From an uncultured Clostridia bacterium (GTDB lineage Bacteria; Bacillota; Clostridia; Christensenellales; Aristaeellaceae): a stretch of 37,929 nt of DNA. The notes below the pieces were generated by a model. The model had not been told where the DNA came from. It saw only the letters and a program-made list of their open reading frames with translations, and searched no databases. Positions 25,525-34,478 of this stretch are shown here, piece by piece; the stretch's first letter is position 1, and every line of letters starts with the position of its first letter. The DNA is taken from NCBI GenBank assembly GCA_946407745.1, contig CAMJPQ010000033.1, forward strand, positions 1-37,929, read 5' to 3'. Both the position numbers and the translations under genes were made by a program.

Positions 25525-27020
25525 TGCGCGGTGACCTCCTCAGTTGCAGCCTGGGCGCTGTCCTCACCATGGGTGTAGAACATGGGGGAGAGCGCATAGG
25601 TGTTTTCATCCACGGGGAAGGTGATCTGGCTGGTTTCGGGCTGGGTGTCGCTGATATCTGCGGTGATTTCGATGGCAGCGCCGCCCGCGGCCAGCTCAAT
25701 GTGCTCTTCGCCCACGCGCCACTGGCCCTGCTTGGTCACGTGGAACTGTCCCTCCTGGCCGAAGCTGGTCAGGTCGAAGTTCACGGTGAAGGTGTGGTTG
25801 TCGTAGAAGAACACAAACATGGTCTTGCTGTTCACGGAGGAGGCGGTGTAGATTTTCGCGGGCTCCTTCACAGCGGCTTTCAGCGCGGCGGGATCCACAG
25901 TGTAGGTGTTGTTGTAGCCGTCGGTGAAGGAGAAGGTGCCGTCGCCGTTGTCGGTGAGCACGTTTTCCTCGCCGCCGTTGTAGGTCAGCGTCAGCGCGCC
26001 GCTTTCGTCAAAGGCCCACAAGTATTTCTCATCCACGTTCACACCGTAGCTGGTGATGAACACGGCCATCACGCCGTTGTCGCAGAAGTTGGCCTTCATG
26101 GTGTCGCTGCCCTGGGCTTCGGCGGTGTAAATGGTCTCGCCGGGCAGGGTCACGATGTCGGGCGCCTTCTCTTCCGCGGGGGCTTCCTCCTTGGGCTCCT
26201 CCTCCGCTTCGCCGGTCAGGGACTTATCCCAATCCAGGTGCGCGGACACATAGCCCATGCCGGTCTCATCCACGGGAATGGGCGTGGCCTCGAAGGGCGG
26301 GGTGTAACCCGCCAGCGTCCAGTAGCCGGTGTTCATGCAGTACTTGGTGCGCTCGCCCGCATTGGTGTAATCGTAATAGAGCTCGAACTCGCCGTCGTTG
26401 TAGAACTCGGCGTAAATGGTGCCGGTGGCGTCGATGTAGTTGGAGCCGGCGTGGTACAGCACCCGCTGGACCTTGCCGTCGTCCGCCTTGATCGCGTTCT
26501 TCAGGTCTTCCTCATACACGGTGTATTTGCCGGCGCGCTGGGCGTAGCCGCCGTAAATGGAGGAGACATGCGTGAACTGATACACGCCGTTTTCGTATTC
26601 CAGTGTTTCCTTTTCGCCGTTGATGGTCAGCTCCAGGTCATAGGTGACCTCTACCTCGGCGGCGCTCCACTTGGCGCGCAGGCTCACGTTTTCCTTTACC
26701 TTGCGCGCGCCGGGCCAGGGAGAGCCGTCCTGCTGATACCAGCCATGCAGGTCGTTGCCCTCCAGGGCGGGGGTGTAGGAGGCAAAGTCGATGGCGGTGC
26801 CTTCTTTTACCTCCACGGTCTTCGCTTCGGTGCTGCCGTCGCTCCAGGCGCCGCCGGCGGGGTTCAGCGTCACGGTATAGGTGGCTTTGCTTTCATCGCT
26901 CTGCACTGCCTGATTTGTGGCAGCGCCGCTGTCCTTGCCCTGGCAGCCGGTCAGGCACAGCATCAGTACGGCCGCCAGCGCCAGGAGGGTCAGGACTAAC
27001 CAGGGTCTTCTCATTCGCAT
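25521..27020 (-). CDS. InlB-repeat lipoprotein, first gene of the GH3 operon
   Basis: The start ATG 27020 has GGAGGAG six bases upstream; ATG 27035 lies inside that site. The product is 499 residues. The leader MRMRRPWLVLTLLALAAVLM ends in the lipobox LTGC, so the protein is lipid-anchored outside. Residues about 50-125 are an InlB B-repeat-like domain (YTVTLNPAGGAWSDG...LHGWYQQDG...SLRAKW). An acidic Glu/Pro linker (EEEPKEEAPAEEKAP) separates two halves of similar beta-rich modules (YDGEFELYYDY- and DNHTFTVNFDLTS-like strands). No catalytic motif is seen. Its stop overlaps the GH3 start, so the two are translationally coupled. I infer a surface carbohydrate- or wall-binding partner for the GH3 enzyme. 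Confidence 0.75.
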   Translation of the reverse strand: MRMRRPWLVLTLLALAAVLMLCLTGCQGKDSGAATNQAVQSDESKATYTVTLNPAGGAWSDGSTEAKTVEVKEGTAIDFASYTPALEGNDLHGWYQQDGSPWPGARKVKENVSLRAKWSAAEVEVTYDLELTINGEKETLEYENGVYQFTHVSSIYGGYAQRAGKYTVYEEDLKNAIKADDGKVQRVLYHAGSNYIDATGTIYAEFYNDGEFELYYDYTNAGERTKYCMNTGYWTLAGYTPPFEATPIPVDETGMGYVSAHLDWDKSLTGEAEEEPKEEAPAEEKAPDIVTLPGETIYTAEAQGSDTMKANFCDNGVMAVFITSYGVNVDEKYLWAFDESGALTLTYNGGEENVLTDNGDGTFSFTDGYNNTYTVDPAALKAAVKEPAKIYTASSVNSKTMFVFFYDNHTFTVNFDLTSFGQEGQFHVTKQGQWRVGEEHIELAAGGAAIEITADISDTQPETSQITFPVDENTYALSPMFYTHGEDSAQAATEEVTAQ

Positions 27021-27050
27021 GAAAATCTCCTCCATTCAGAATTTGTTCTT

Positions 27051-27117
27051 ATTATGCGGAAAAACCGCTTCCGGTTCAAGCGGCATCGCGTAAACTGCCC
27101 CTGATTCGGCGCAAACT
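27051..27117 (-). promoter_or_regulatory. LytTR-type promoter 1 (lipoprotein-GH3 operon)
   Basis: On the minus strand AGTTTGCG (27117-27110) and AGTTTACG (27096-27089) are direct repeats 21 bp apart. TTGAAC (27079-27074) is the -35, starting 17 nt after the second repeat starts. After a 17-bp spacer, CATAAT (27056-27051) is the -10. This leaves a 5' leader of about 25 nt. The repeats resemble the 9-bp LytTR half-site with 12-bp spacing. Confidence 0.8.
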
Positions 27118-27161
27118 AAAATCCGCCCGGAAAAGATTTCTGAGCGGCAAAAGGATGTTTG

Positions 27162-28163
27162 TCATGGAAGCAGCTGGGTCAGGGCTTCTTCAAATTTCGC
27201 CAGCCACCAATCCCGATACCCCGCTTTGGTGGGGTGGATGCTGTCGGCCATATACAGCGCCCGTTCTTCCTCCGTGATTTGGTTGAATTCCGCGTCATTG
27301 TATAAATCAATCACAGTCACGCCCCATTTTTCTTGGAGCCGGTACAGACCCGCGATCATGGTTTCATAATCGGGGTTATCCAAGAAACTGTTGGTATAGA
27401 ACACCACAGGACAGCCCCAGATTTCCTTCGCCAAAGCGGTAATGTATTCCATAGCGCCAAAGGTGGTGGCGGTGTTGAAGGCGTCCTTGTCCCTTACCTC
27501 CTCAGCCGTGATTTCGCCGAAAACCTCCGGGTGGTGCATATCATTGGTGGAAAGCTGGCAGATGAAAGCATCCGGTGTGACGGGGCACATATTCTTTTCA
27601 ATGAAGGTGTTCAGCCGGGTCACATAGCTCTTCTTTCCGTCCGCGCCCTTGAGCACCGCCAGCGTGGTGCCGCTGACGGCTTCCTTGTAGCACACCGCCC
27701 CGTCCCGGGCCATCAGGAAGTCCACCATGGATTCCTTTTCGGAGGACGCGCCGTAGGTGACGGAAGAACCCAGAAACACATAGGCGCGGCCCTTCAAGGG
27801 GCTGTCAGGGATCAAATCGGTGGACGCGACGGAATAGGGCTCCGAATTGCCCAGCTTGGTGTAGAAAATCACTTGATTCACGCTCTTTTCTCCATAAGAG
27901 ATCGTTACCATGCAGGAGCCGTTGGGGGTGATTTCACTGCAAGCGTATTCATAATCTACATCATGAAGCACGCTTTCATCCTCCAGTATGGCGTCAACAA
28001 TCATTCCGGCAGGGTCGAACGCCTCTCCCTCCAGATACCGGGTTTTCATAGGAGGCTGAACGATAGTAAGCTTTTTTACGGCTTCCTCCGCCGTGCAAAC
28101 GCAGCAAAGGCACAGCAGCAATACGGCGGCGGCCAGCACGGTGATTCTTAGTTTCCTCGTCAT
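27162..28163 (-). CDS. Secreted SGNH/GDSL-type hydrolase with N-terminal Ig-like domain
   Basis: ATG 28163 follows AAAGGAAA. The 333-residue product starts with a hydrophobic leader (VLAAAVLLLCLCCVCTAEE). Residues about 30-105 look like a bacterial Ig-like domain (KTRYLEGEAFDPAGMIVDA...). The catalytic domain has YVFLGSSVTYGASS (block I, nucleophile Ser), QLSTNDMHH (block III region) and DSIHPTKAGY (block V, Asp and His). SGNH enzymes are esterases or lipases; in glycan loci they often remove acetyl or other acyl groups, which is my inference here. The DNA is visibly less GC-rich than its neighbours (three sampled 60-nt lines at 48-57% against 72% in an adjacent GH3 line), which hints at a separate origin. 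No clear promoter was found upstream. Confidence 0.85.
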   Translation of the reverse strand: MTRKLRITVLAAAVLLLCLCCVCTAEEAVKKLTIVQPPMKTRYLEGEAFDPAGMIVDAILEDESVLHDVDYEYACSEITPNGSCMVTISYGEKSVNQVIFYTKLGNSEPYSVASTDLIPDSPLKGRAYVFLGSSVTYGASSEKESMVDFLMARDGAVCYKEAVSGTTLAVLKGADGKKSYVTRLNTFIEKNMCPVTPDAFICQLSTNDMHHPEVFGEITAEEVRDKDAFNTATTFGAMEYITALAKEIWGCPVVFYTNSFLDNPDYETMIAGLYRLQEKWGVTVIDLYNDAEFNQITEEERALYMADSIHPTKAGYRDWWLAKFEEALTQLLP

Positions 28164-28242
28164 AGGTTCAATTTCCTTTGGTTTACTCAGCTTTGAACGC
28201 GGATGAAATATAAGCTGTATTTTTAGGCGGCGTTACGAAACG

Positions 28243-28283
28243 AAAAGGGGAACCCGCTCTTGGTGCGCAAGGAGCGGGCCCCC
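28243..28283 (-). terminator. Intrinsic terminator after the GH106-GH3 pair
   Basis: On the minus strand GGGGGCCCGCTC and GAGCGGGTTCCCC pair around CTTGCGCACCAA (with a small bulge), followed by TTTTCGTTT. It lies just after the GH3 stop. Confidence 0.85.
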
Positions 28284-28298
28284 AAGGTTGATTTGTGC

Positions 28299-31200
28299 TT
28301 AAATCTTAAACGCTTTCACCAGCAGCGGCCAGGCCCAGAAGATGAAGATTAGCACGATGGCCACGAAGAGCACGGCCAGCACGATCCACAGGATGCGCTT
28401 GCCCTTCTTCGTCATGCGCTTGCGGTTCTGGAACTCCTCTTCCGTCATGCGGCACTTGGAGTACACCTTGAACATGCCCAGCAGCAGCAGCAGGCCAACG
28501 ATCGCGTCAAAGGCGAACAGGGCGATCTTGTAGATGGGGAAGCCGGACTTGACGGGCGCGGCCTTGGCCTTTTCGCCGCCCTCGATGCCGTTCATGGCCA
28601 GGGAGTTGGCGGTGTTATACAGGATGGAGTGCACGGCGTCGCGGATCAGCGCGCGGCACCAGCCGGACTTCACGTCGGAAAGGGTCTGCTCGGCGGTGGC
28701 GTGCACCAGGTTGCCGCCCGCGGCCAGGTACATATCGCTGCCCTTGCCCTTCATGGTGGTGGTGTAGTCGGTGATGTAGCAGCCGTTGAAGCCGTATTCA
28801 CCGCGGCAGATGGCGGTCATCAGCGGATAGCTGCCGAAGGTGTACTGCCAGCCCACGCGGCACATGGTGAGCATGATGCCCTGGGCGTTGCCCTTTTCGA
28901 TGGCGTACTGGAAGGGCTTGAGGTAGATTTCACGGGCCGCCTGCTCGGTGCCCCACACAGCCACGGCGCCGTTGGCGGCGCGGTTGGTGTCAGCGTCGTT
29001 CATCACAAAGTGCTTGATATAGGCATGCATGCCCTTGCTTTCGGTGCCCTTTGTCACATTGGCGGCGCACAGGCCGGTCAGCACGGCGTCCTCGGAATAG
29101 TACTCATAGTTGCGCGCGCCGAAGGGGGTGCGGTGGATGTTGATGCCGGGGGCGTACCAGCCGGAGGTGTTGGTGGCGATGGCGTCGTTGCCGATGGTCA
29201 GGCCATATTCGTGCTGCAGCTCCTGGTTCCAGGTGGCGGCGAGCATGGTGGCGCAGGGATAGTGATACAGGGTTTCGCCGGTGAGGAAGTTGGCGATGCC
29301 GTGGGGCGCGTCAAATTCCAGCGTCTTGGGCTTGCCGATGGAATCCACGGCGGTGGAGCCCCAGCCGGACTTGTTGAACAGCGCGTGCTCTTCGGAGAGC
29401 TTGAGCTCATTCAGCAGGTCGTCCCACTTGGGGTCGTCATAATCCAGCCCCATCATCTGCACCAGGGCGATGCCGTTTTCCGCGCCGTAGGTGTAGGCTT
29501 CCTTGCCGGGGTACTTCGTCTCATCGCTGAAGTCATTGGGGTTCAGGGCGGCTTCCGCGCCGGTCAGCTGCAGCTTGGCGAGCACGTCGGCGCTCACGAA
29601 CCAGGCGGGGGTGTCGCCGGAAACGTTGCCCACCTTGGAGGCGGCGGGGGCCACGGTGTTGGCGTAGCGCAGGCCGCCGTTTTCCATCACGGACCAGTCG
29701 GAGCGGGACAGGTAGGGCGCGTCCTCGGCGCGGATGATGCCGTCCAGCTGGTTGGTGATTTCGTTGCCGGTGACGGCGGTGTTCAGCAGCTTCTGCTCAG
29801 CATAGCTGATTTTCTTTGTCATGGCGGCGTTGCCGTCGGCGGTCATGCCATTGGAGGCGCCGAAGCCCTTGGCGGCCAGCACGTTGTTCACGGCGGCGTG
29901 GGCGTTCTGCGCGGCGGTGAAGTAGTAGTCGCCCGCGTCCAGCACGAAGGTCCTGGCGTTCACATCGTCATAGCTGGCGATGTCCATCTGGGAGAAGGTG
30001 GCGGTCAGCGTTTCGGATTCGCCGGGCTTGAGCTCCTTCGTCTTGGCGTACTGGGCCAGCGCCACGGCGGGCTTTTCCACACCGCCAGCGGTGTAGGGGC
30101 TCTGCACATAGAATTCAGCGACGTCCTTGCCCGCCCTGTCACCGGTGTTCTTCACGGTGACGGACACGGTGTACACGCCGTCCTTTTCCTCAGCCTTGAA
30201 GTCGCTCCACTCAAAGGTGGTGTAGGACAGGCCGTAGCCGAAGGGATACTGCACAGTGGCGGCATAGTCGTAATTCCCGGCGTTGCCCTGGTTCATCACC
30301 TTGTCTTCATACCGGGTTTCGTAGTACTTGTAGCCCACATACACGCCCTCGGCATAGTTCACGTAGGAATAGCCGGTCAGGGTGCCGTCGGCGTTCACAT
30401 AGCGGAAGTCGCCGAAGTTCTGCATAGCGGGGGAAGACAGGTTGTCGTACACATAGGTGTCGGGCAGGCGGCCGGAGGGGTTCACATTGCCCAGCAGGAT
30501 ATTGGCAATGGGCTCATAGGGGCAGCGGGCGAACCACAGCGCGCCGTCGATGCCGTAGGCCTCTTCGTCCACGAAATCCAGCTGCATGGCGTTGGCGGAG
30601 GCCGCCAGCACGATCACCTTGTCAAAGGACGCGGCGACCTCGCTCAGCAGGTCCTTTTCGTCCTGGTTCAGCTCCAGGTAGTGCTCGTCGGCGCTGCCGC
30701 CGTACCGGCTCATGTCGTAGGGCAGGTCGTTGCCCTCGGCGCCGGTGCGCGAGAACACCACGATGGCCGCGTCGTTGTAGTCCTTGTAGCTGGCCTTCAC
30801 TTCGTCGGTGTATTCGCTCTGGGGCGCCTCGTCGATCACCCAGCCGCCGGTCTCGCTGCCGTTGCCGGCGGCCAGGCCCTTCACGCCGCTCTCATGGGTG
30901 GACTTGGCATAGAAGTCGGCCAGAACAGGGTTCACGGTGAAGCCCTTGCCCTCCAGCACTTCCTTCAGGCCGTTGGTTTTGTTGTCAATGCCGAACAGGC
31001 TCACCTTGCCCGCCACAAGGGGCAGCGCGCCGTCATTCTTCAGCAGCACCGCGCCCTCGCCGGTGATGCGGGCGGAGATGTCGGCAGAGTGGGCCAGGCG
31101 CTCCTCGGCGGACTTGAAGTCGCTGGGGAAGTAGATGCTGTCGCTCTCCTGGCCTTCGGCGCTCTTCTGGCCGCCGACCTCGCCGAAATACAGCGTCAGG

Positions 31201-31319
31201 GCGGAATCCCACTTCAGGGCCTCATAGTTGGCAATGCCCATCGCGCCAAGAACCAGCGCGAAGATCAGTGACCAGAGAATCAGGTAGGTGCTTTTTTTCA
31301 TGCCTTTTTTGGTGGACAT
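28299..31319 (-). CDS. Second membrane-tethered, domain-swapped glycoside hydrolase family 3 enzyme
   Basis: ATG 31319 follows GAGAGGAGA; ATG 31301 is a weaker choice. The 1006-residue product is a paralogue of the other GH3 enzyme with the same reversed order. An N-terminal helix (about 12-31) is followed by the C-domain (FSRTGAEGNDLP, acid/base Glu195), an Fn3-like part (YTVSVTVKNTGDRAGKDVAE) and the catalytic barrel (KHFVMNDADTNR; GFNGCYITDYTT, nucleophile Asp851). The C-terminus differs: two helices (KIALFAFDAIVGLLLLLGMF and ILWIVLAVLFVAIVLIFIF) separated by a basic loop. It starts 21 nt after the GH106 stop, so the two are co-transcribed. A role in trimming sugars from a glycan at the cell surface is likely; the sugar is unknown. 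Confidence 0.9.
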   Translation of the reverse strand: MSTKKGMKKSTYLILWSLIFALVLGAMGIANYEALKWDSALTLYFGEVGGQKSAEGQESDSIYFPSDFKSAEERLAHSADISARITGEGAVLLKNDGALPLVAGKVSLFGIDNKTNGLKEVLEGKGFTVNPVLADFYAKSTHESGVKGLAAGNGSETGGWVIDEAPQSEYTDEVKASYKDYNDAAIVVFSRTGAEGNDLPYDMSRYGGSADEHYLELNQDEKDLLSEVAASFDKVIVLAASANAMQLDFVDEEAYGIDGALWFARCPYEPIANILLGNVNPSGRLPDTYVYDNLSSPAMQNFGDFRYVNADGTLTGYSYVNYAEGVYVGYKYYETRYEDKVMNQGNAGNYDYAATVQYPFGYGLSYTTFEWSDFKAEEKDGVYTVSVTVKNTGDRAGKDVAEFYVQSPYTAGGVEKPAVALAQYAKTKELKPGESETLTATFSQMDIASYDDVNARTFVLDAGDYYFTAAQNAHAAVNNVLAAKGFGASNGMTADGNAAMTKKISYAEQKLLNTAVTGNEITNQLDGIIRAEDAPYLSRSDWSVMENGGLRYANTVAPAASKVGNVSGDTPAWFVSADVLAKLQLTGAEAALNPNDFSDETKYPGKEAYTYGAENGIALVQMMGLDYDDPKWDDLLNELKLSEEHALFNKSGWGSTAVDSIGKPKTLEFDAPHGIANFLTGETLYHYPCATMLAATWNQELQHEYGLTIGNDAIATNTSGWYAPGINIHRTPFGARNYEYYSEDAVLTGLCAANVTKGTESKGMHAYIKHFVMNDADTNRAANGAVAVWGTEQAAREIYLKPFQYAIEKGNAQGIMLTMCRVGWQYTFGSYPLMTAICRGEYGFNGCYITDYTTTMKGKGSDMYLAAGGNLVHATAEQTLSDVKSGWCRALIRDAVHSILYNTANSLAMNGIEGGEKAKAAPVKSGFPIYKIALFAFDAIVGLLLLLGMFKVYSKCRMTEEEFQNRKRMTKKGKRILWIVLAVLFVAIVLIFIFWAWPLLVKAFKI

Positions 31320-31340
31320 GTGCGGTTCTCCTCTCTCTTT

Positions 31341-34300
31341 TTACTCTATTGTCAGCTCGACATAGGGAACCAGCAGGGCCTGCTGCGGGCCGTAGCTGTG
31401 CTTTTCGGTGTGGTAGCCGTACCAGCCGCGGGGCACGCCGTCGCCCAGCGCGTTGCTCACATTGGAAGCATAGCGCAGCTCGATGGTGTTTTCGCCCTCC
31501 TGAAGCAGCGGCCCGATGTCCAGAACGGGCTTTGTCATGCTCACATCGTCAGCCTTTCGGCCGTTCACGTATACGGTCATGCTCTCCGTGAGAGAGCCGA
31601 AGTCGATACAGGCACCGTCCGCCTCGCCGCTCCAGGTGAAGGTGGCGGTATAAACGGCCTGGCCTACGGCCTCGGGGCCGACCTCGGGCAGCCTGTCCCA
31701 GCCGGTCAGGGTTTCCAGGGTCAGCGATACGGGCGTGATGAGTGTATCCACCGCCGTTTCGGTCACGGTTTTGCCGTTCAGGGTTTCCGTGCGGCTGGAG
31801 CGGGTGTCGGCAGCCGACCAGAGGCTGAAATCCGCCTGCCAGCCGGTGATGTCGGCTTTGCCGGGCAAGGTGGCTGACAGGGTGACCTCCCGTCCGTCGC
31901 TGAGCAGCGCGGTATGCTCGCCGGGGTCAGTGAAGCGGAAGGTCAGCTTTTCATCTGCCCGCACCCTGTCCGCGTCGCTGCGAACCGCGTGGAGCGCTTC
32001 GTCCTCCCCGCACTTTTGCAGGGCATACAGGGCAATGCTGTTGTAATTCAGGGAAACGGGGAAGACGGTTTTGCCATCCTCATGGCGGTACAGGCCCAGA
32101 GCATGGACTCTGCCGCTCCAGGGGTCGATCTCATAGGGAACGAACAGGCCGTCGGCGCTGATTTCCGTGGTGATCTCATCGCCGTGGCTGTCCTGCGTGT
32201 CGCCGCCGCTCCACGCGCTCATGTAGGAGCCGTCGCAGTAATTGTACACATACAGGTACCGGGCGCTTTCATCCTCCCGCGCCTGGGTGAGCAGCTGCCG
32301 GTTGGGCTCGGTAAAGCCAGCGTAGGGCGCGATGCCAAGCTCCTGCAGAGCGGGCAGCACGGCAGACGCGTCGGCGGCGCAGACCACGCCGGGCAGGGCC
32401 TTCAGCTTCTCCATGGTCTCGGCCAGGGCTTCGTCCCTGTCGTCGTGGAAGGGTGTGCGCTGTGCCGCGCCGTCCACCACGATGACGGGCAGACCCTGCT
32501 CCGCCAGGGAAAGCACTGCTTCCGCGTCCTCCGCGGCCAGGCTCTCCTGCCAGAGCACCAGGGCCTTGTAGCCCGCCTGCTCCAGCGTTTTGGTTTCGGG
32601 CCGGAAGGAAACGCCGTCCGCGGTCAGGAAAGCGGGGCTCAGGTAATCCCAGGTGTAACCGGCGTCCTGCAGCGCGGTGGAGGGGAACAGCACGGGTTCA
32701 TGGTTCAGCATCCAGTTGACGCCGCCCTGGTTGCCGTTGGTGGGCATGCCCTGGTCCCAGTTCTGGTAGAGCATGCCCACGTCGGTGCGGGACACGCCCT
32801 TCTGCAGCAGCTTCTGCACACGGCCCAGGTGGTCGTTGAAAACGGGATAGTCCCGGGCAGAGGGCTCGGACTGGCCGAAGGTATAGAAGCTGTTGAACAC
32901 CGCGCCGGGCACCCGGTAGCCGGGCCACTCCGTTTCCTCGCCGGGGCCGTACTTCGCACTCCACACGTGCCAGATGATGCGGCTGAAGCCCGCTGCGTAC
33001 AGGGTGTAGGCTTCCATCAGGTGATCCTGATAGGTGTAGCGGTGCCCGCCCACCGCGCCGGTCTCGGAGGACAGCACCTTGTTCTGCAGCTTGGCGCCGC
33101 CCGTCCAGAGGCGGTAAATGTCAATCTGGTTATTCTGGTTCAGGTTTTCCGCCTCGGGGTAATCTACGGCGGCAATGGGCTCAGAGATTTCCAGGTGCTG
33201 GCCGTAGCTGATCTGGGCGCGGGTTTCGATGCCCGCCTCGTGGAGCCAGGCCCGCAGCGGCGTCAGCATCCGCTCCATGTAGAGCTGGGTCTGCACGTCG
33301 AACAGGTCGTTCTGGATGCGGGTGCGTTCCTCCGCGCCGCTGTCAATATCGTAGGCGCCGAAGCCCGCGTGGTCATAGAACCACATTTCCGGCAGGTCGA
33401 TGAACAGATACAGGTAGGGGCGGATGTCGTAGCCCTTCCTGTTTATGAACTCCCGTTCCATGTCCTGCGCCCAGAAGGTGAAGCCGGTGCCGGGGTTGAT
33501 TTCCAGGCTGTCCATGAACACCTGCACGTCGCCGGCCTTGATTTTCTCATTCAGGGCTTCATCGTTCAGTATGTGCTCTTCCCAGTAGGCGCGCAGGGCA
33601 TTCACGCCTGCCTCGTCAAAATAGTTGATGCAGTAGGCGGGCTGTGCGGCGGGAGAGGAAAGCTGCTGCGCGCCCTGCTGCCAGTAGTAGAAAATGCGCC
33701 AGGCGCTGTCCGCATCGGGCGGGGTGAAGCTCAGGGTGCGCGTGCCGTCCGCTTCAGTGACGATCCGGTCAGTCAGGTCGATATATTCCGGGTCGAACAG
33801 CACCGGCACGGCCTTCTTTCCGCTGGTCTGCCGGTAAGCGTAGGCGCCGAGGAACCGGGCGTTTTCCTGCACCGGTATCACCTTCACGCCCTGCTTCTTT
33901 TCCATGGGTACCTTGCCGTCCTTGACCTTGCCGGCCTTGAGGTATTCGTCGATCTCGAATACCACCTGGCTGGCCGCCTGGCTCTGGGGGTCCAGGCCGG
34001 GGATGTTGGCTGTGGCCCAATTGGTGCCGGAGGTCAGGGACACGGTCATGCCCAGGTCCAGCGCCTTGTCCAGCACCAGCTTCAAATCGTGGTCCCACTG
34101 GTCGCTGCCGTAGCCATAGTCCGCGTCGGACACGGAGGTGTCCACCTGCTCGCACAGCTCCATGCCCCGGAAGCCCGCGTCATAGATGGCCTGCACTTCC
34201 TCCAGCAGGGTTTCATCGGTGTGGGCGCCCTCGGCCATCCACCAGCGCACCTCTGTGCCATAGGGCAGGCCGGGTTTGACAAACTCCGCCTCCAGCGCGG

Positions 34301-34397
34301 CGGCAAAGCCGTCCTGCGCCAGCGCGGAATGGGGAACGAGGCTGAATGCCAGCAGGCAGGAAAGCAGCAGGCAAATCAATTGCTTCGGTGATTTCAT
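31341..34397 (-). CDS. Secreted GH106-type alpha-L-rhamnosidase-like glycoside hydrolase
   Basis: ATG 34397 follows GGAGGGAG. The 1018-residue product has a signal peptide (MKSPKQLICLLLSCLLAFSL...ALAQ). The first domain opens with GLPYGTEVRWWMAEG and DAGFRGMELCEQVD, a pattern I associate with GH106 alpha-L-rhamnosidases. INYFDEAGVNALRAYWEEHI, VFMDSLEINPGTGFTFW and ETGAVGGHRYTYQDHLMEA follow. The C-terminal part (YTATFTWSGEADGACIDFG...VYVNGRKADDV...ENTIELRYA) is a GH2-like sugar-binding domain typical of this family. It is the first enzyme after the small secreted protein and is preceded by a terminator at its ribosome binding site. The GH106 call comes from recalled motifs; a related unassigned family is possible. 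There is no wall anchor. Confidence 0.8.
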   Translation of the reverse strand: MKSPKQLICLLLSCLLAFSLVPHSALAQDGFAAALEAEFVKPGLPYGTEVRWWMAEGAHTDETLLEEVQAIYDAGFRGMELCEQVDTSVSDADYGYGSDQWDHDLKLVLDKALDLGMTVSLTSGTNWATANIPGLDPQSQAASQVVFEIDEYLKAGKVKDGKVPMEKKQGVKVIPVQENARFLGAYAYRQTSGKKAVPVLFDPEYIDLTDRIVTEADGTRTLSFTPPDADSAWRIFYYWQQGAQQLSSPAAQPAYCINYFDEAGVNALRAYWEEHILNDEALNEKIKAGDVQVFMDSLEINPGTGFTFWAQDMEREFINRKGYDIRPYLYLFIDLPEMWFYDHAGFGAYDIDSGAEERTRIQNDLFDVQTQLYMERMLTPLRAWLHEAGIETRAQISYGQHLEISEPIAAVDYPEAENLNQNNQIDIYRLWTGGAKLQNKVLSSETGAVGGHRYTYQDHLMEAYTLYAAGFSRIIWHVWSAKYGPGEETEWPGYRVPGAVFNSFYTFGQSEPSARDYPVFNDHLGRVQKLLQKGVSRTDVGMLYQNWDQGMPTNGNQGGVNWMLNHEPVLFPSTALQDAGYTWDYLSPAFLTADGVSFRPETKTLEQAGYKALVLWQESLAAEDAEAVLSLAEQGLPVIVVDGAAQRTPFHDDRDEALAETMEKLKALPGVVCAADASAVLPALQELGIAPYAGFTEPNRQLLTQAREDESARYLYVYNYCDGSYMSAWSGGDTQDSHGDEITTEISADGLFVPYEIDPWSGRVHALGLYRHEDGKTVFPVSLNYNSIALYALQKCGEDEALHAVRSDADRVRADEKLTFRFTDPGEHTALLSDGREVTLSATLPGKADITGWQADFSLWSAADTRSSRTETLNGKTVTETAVDTLITPVSLTLETLTGWDRLPEVGPEAVGQAVYTATFTWSGEADGACIDFGSLTESMTVYVNGRKADDVSMTKPVLDIGPLLQEGENTIELRYASNVSNALGDGVPRGWYGYHTEKHSYGPQQALLVPYVELTIE

Positions 34398-34413
34398 CCG
34401 TATCTCCCTCCAG

Positions 34414-34451
34414 GAAAAAACGCGGAGAGGGCCATGCGTCCTCTCCGCGTT
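34414..34451 (-). terminator. Intrinsic terminator/attenuator before the GH106 gene
   Basis: On the minus strand AACGCGGAGAGG and CCTCTCCGCGTT (12 bp, perfect, 9-nt loop) are followed by TTTTTTCC. It ends only a few bases before the GH106 ribosome binding site, so transcription of GH106 and GH3 must read through it or start inside the upstream gene. Confidence 0.9.
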
Positions 34452-34478
34452 CCATGCCCTCTGATCGGTCGAATGGAA

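Noticed and set aside
22549-25578. 1009-codon plus-strand open frame opposite GH3 and its neighbours
   Set aside because: Antisense shadow of the GH3 gene; the composition is Gly/Val/His/Gln-rich and no fold is seen. The same applies to 28,629-31,271 and 31,914-34,391 opposite GH3 and GH106.
28164-28242. LytTR-like site upstream of the SGNH gene
   Set aside because: GGTTTAC-like bases appear only once, on the other strand, without the 21-bp partner or a well-placed -35/-10.
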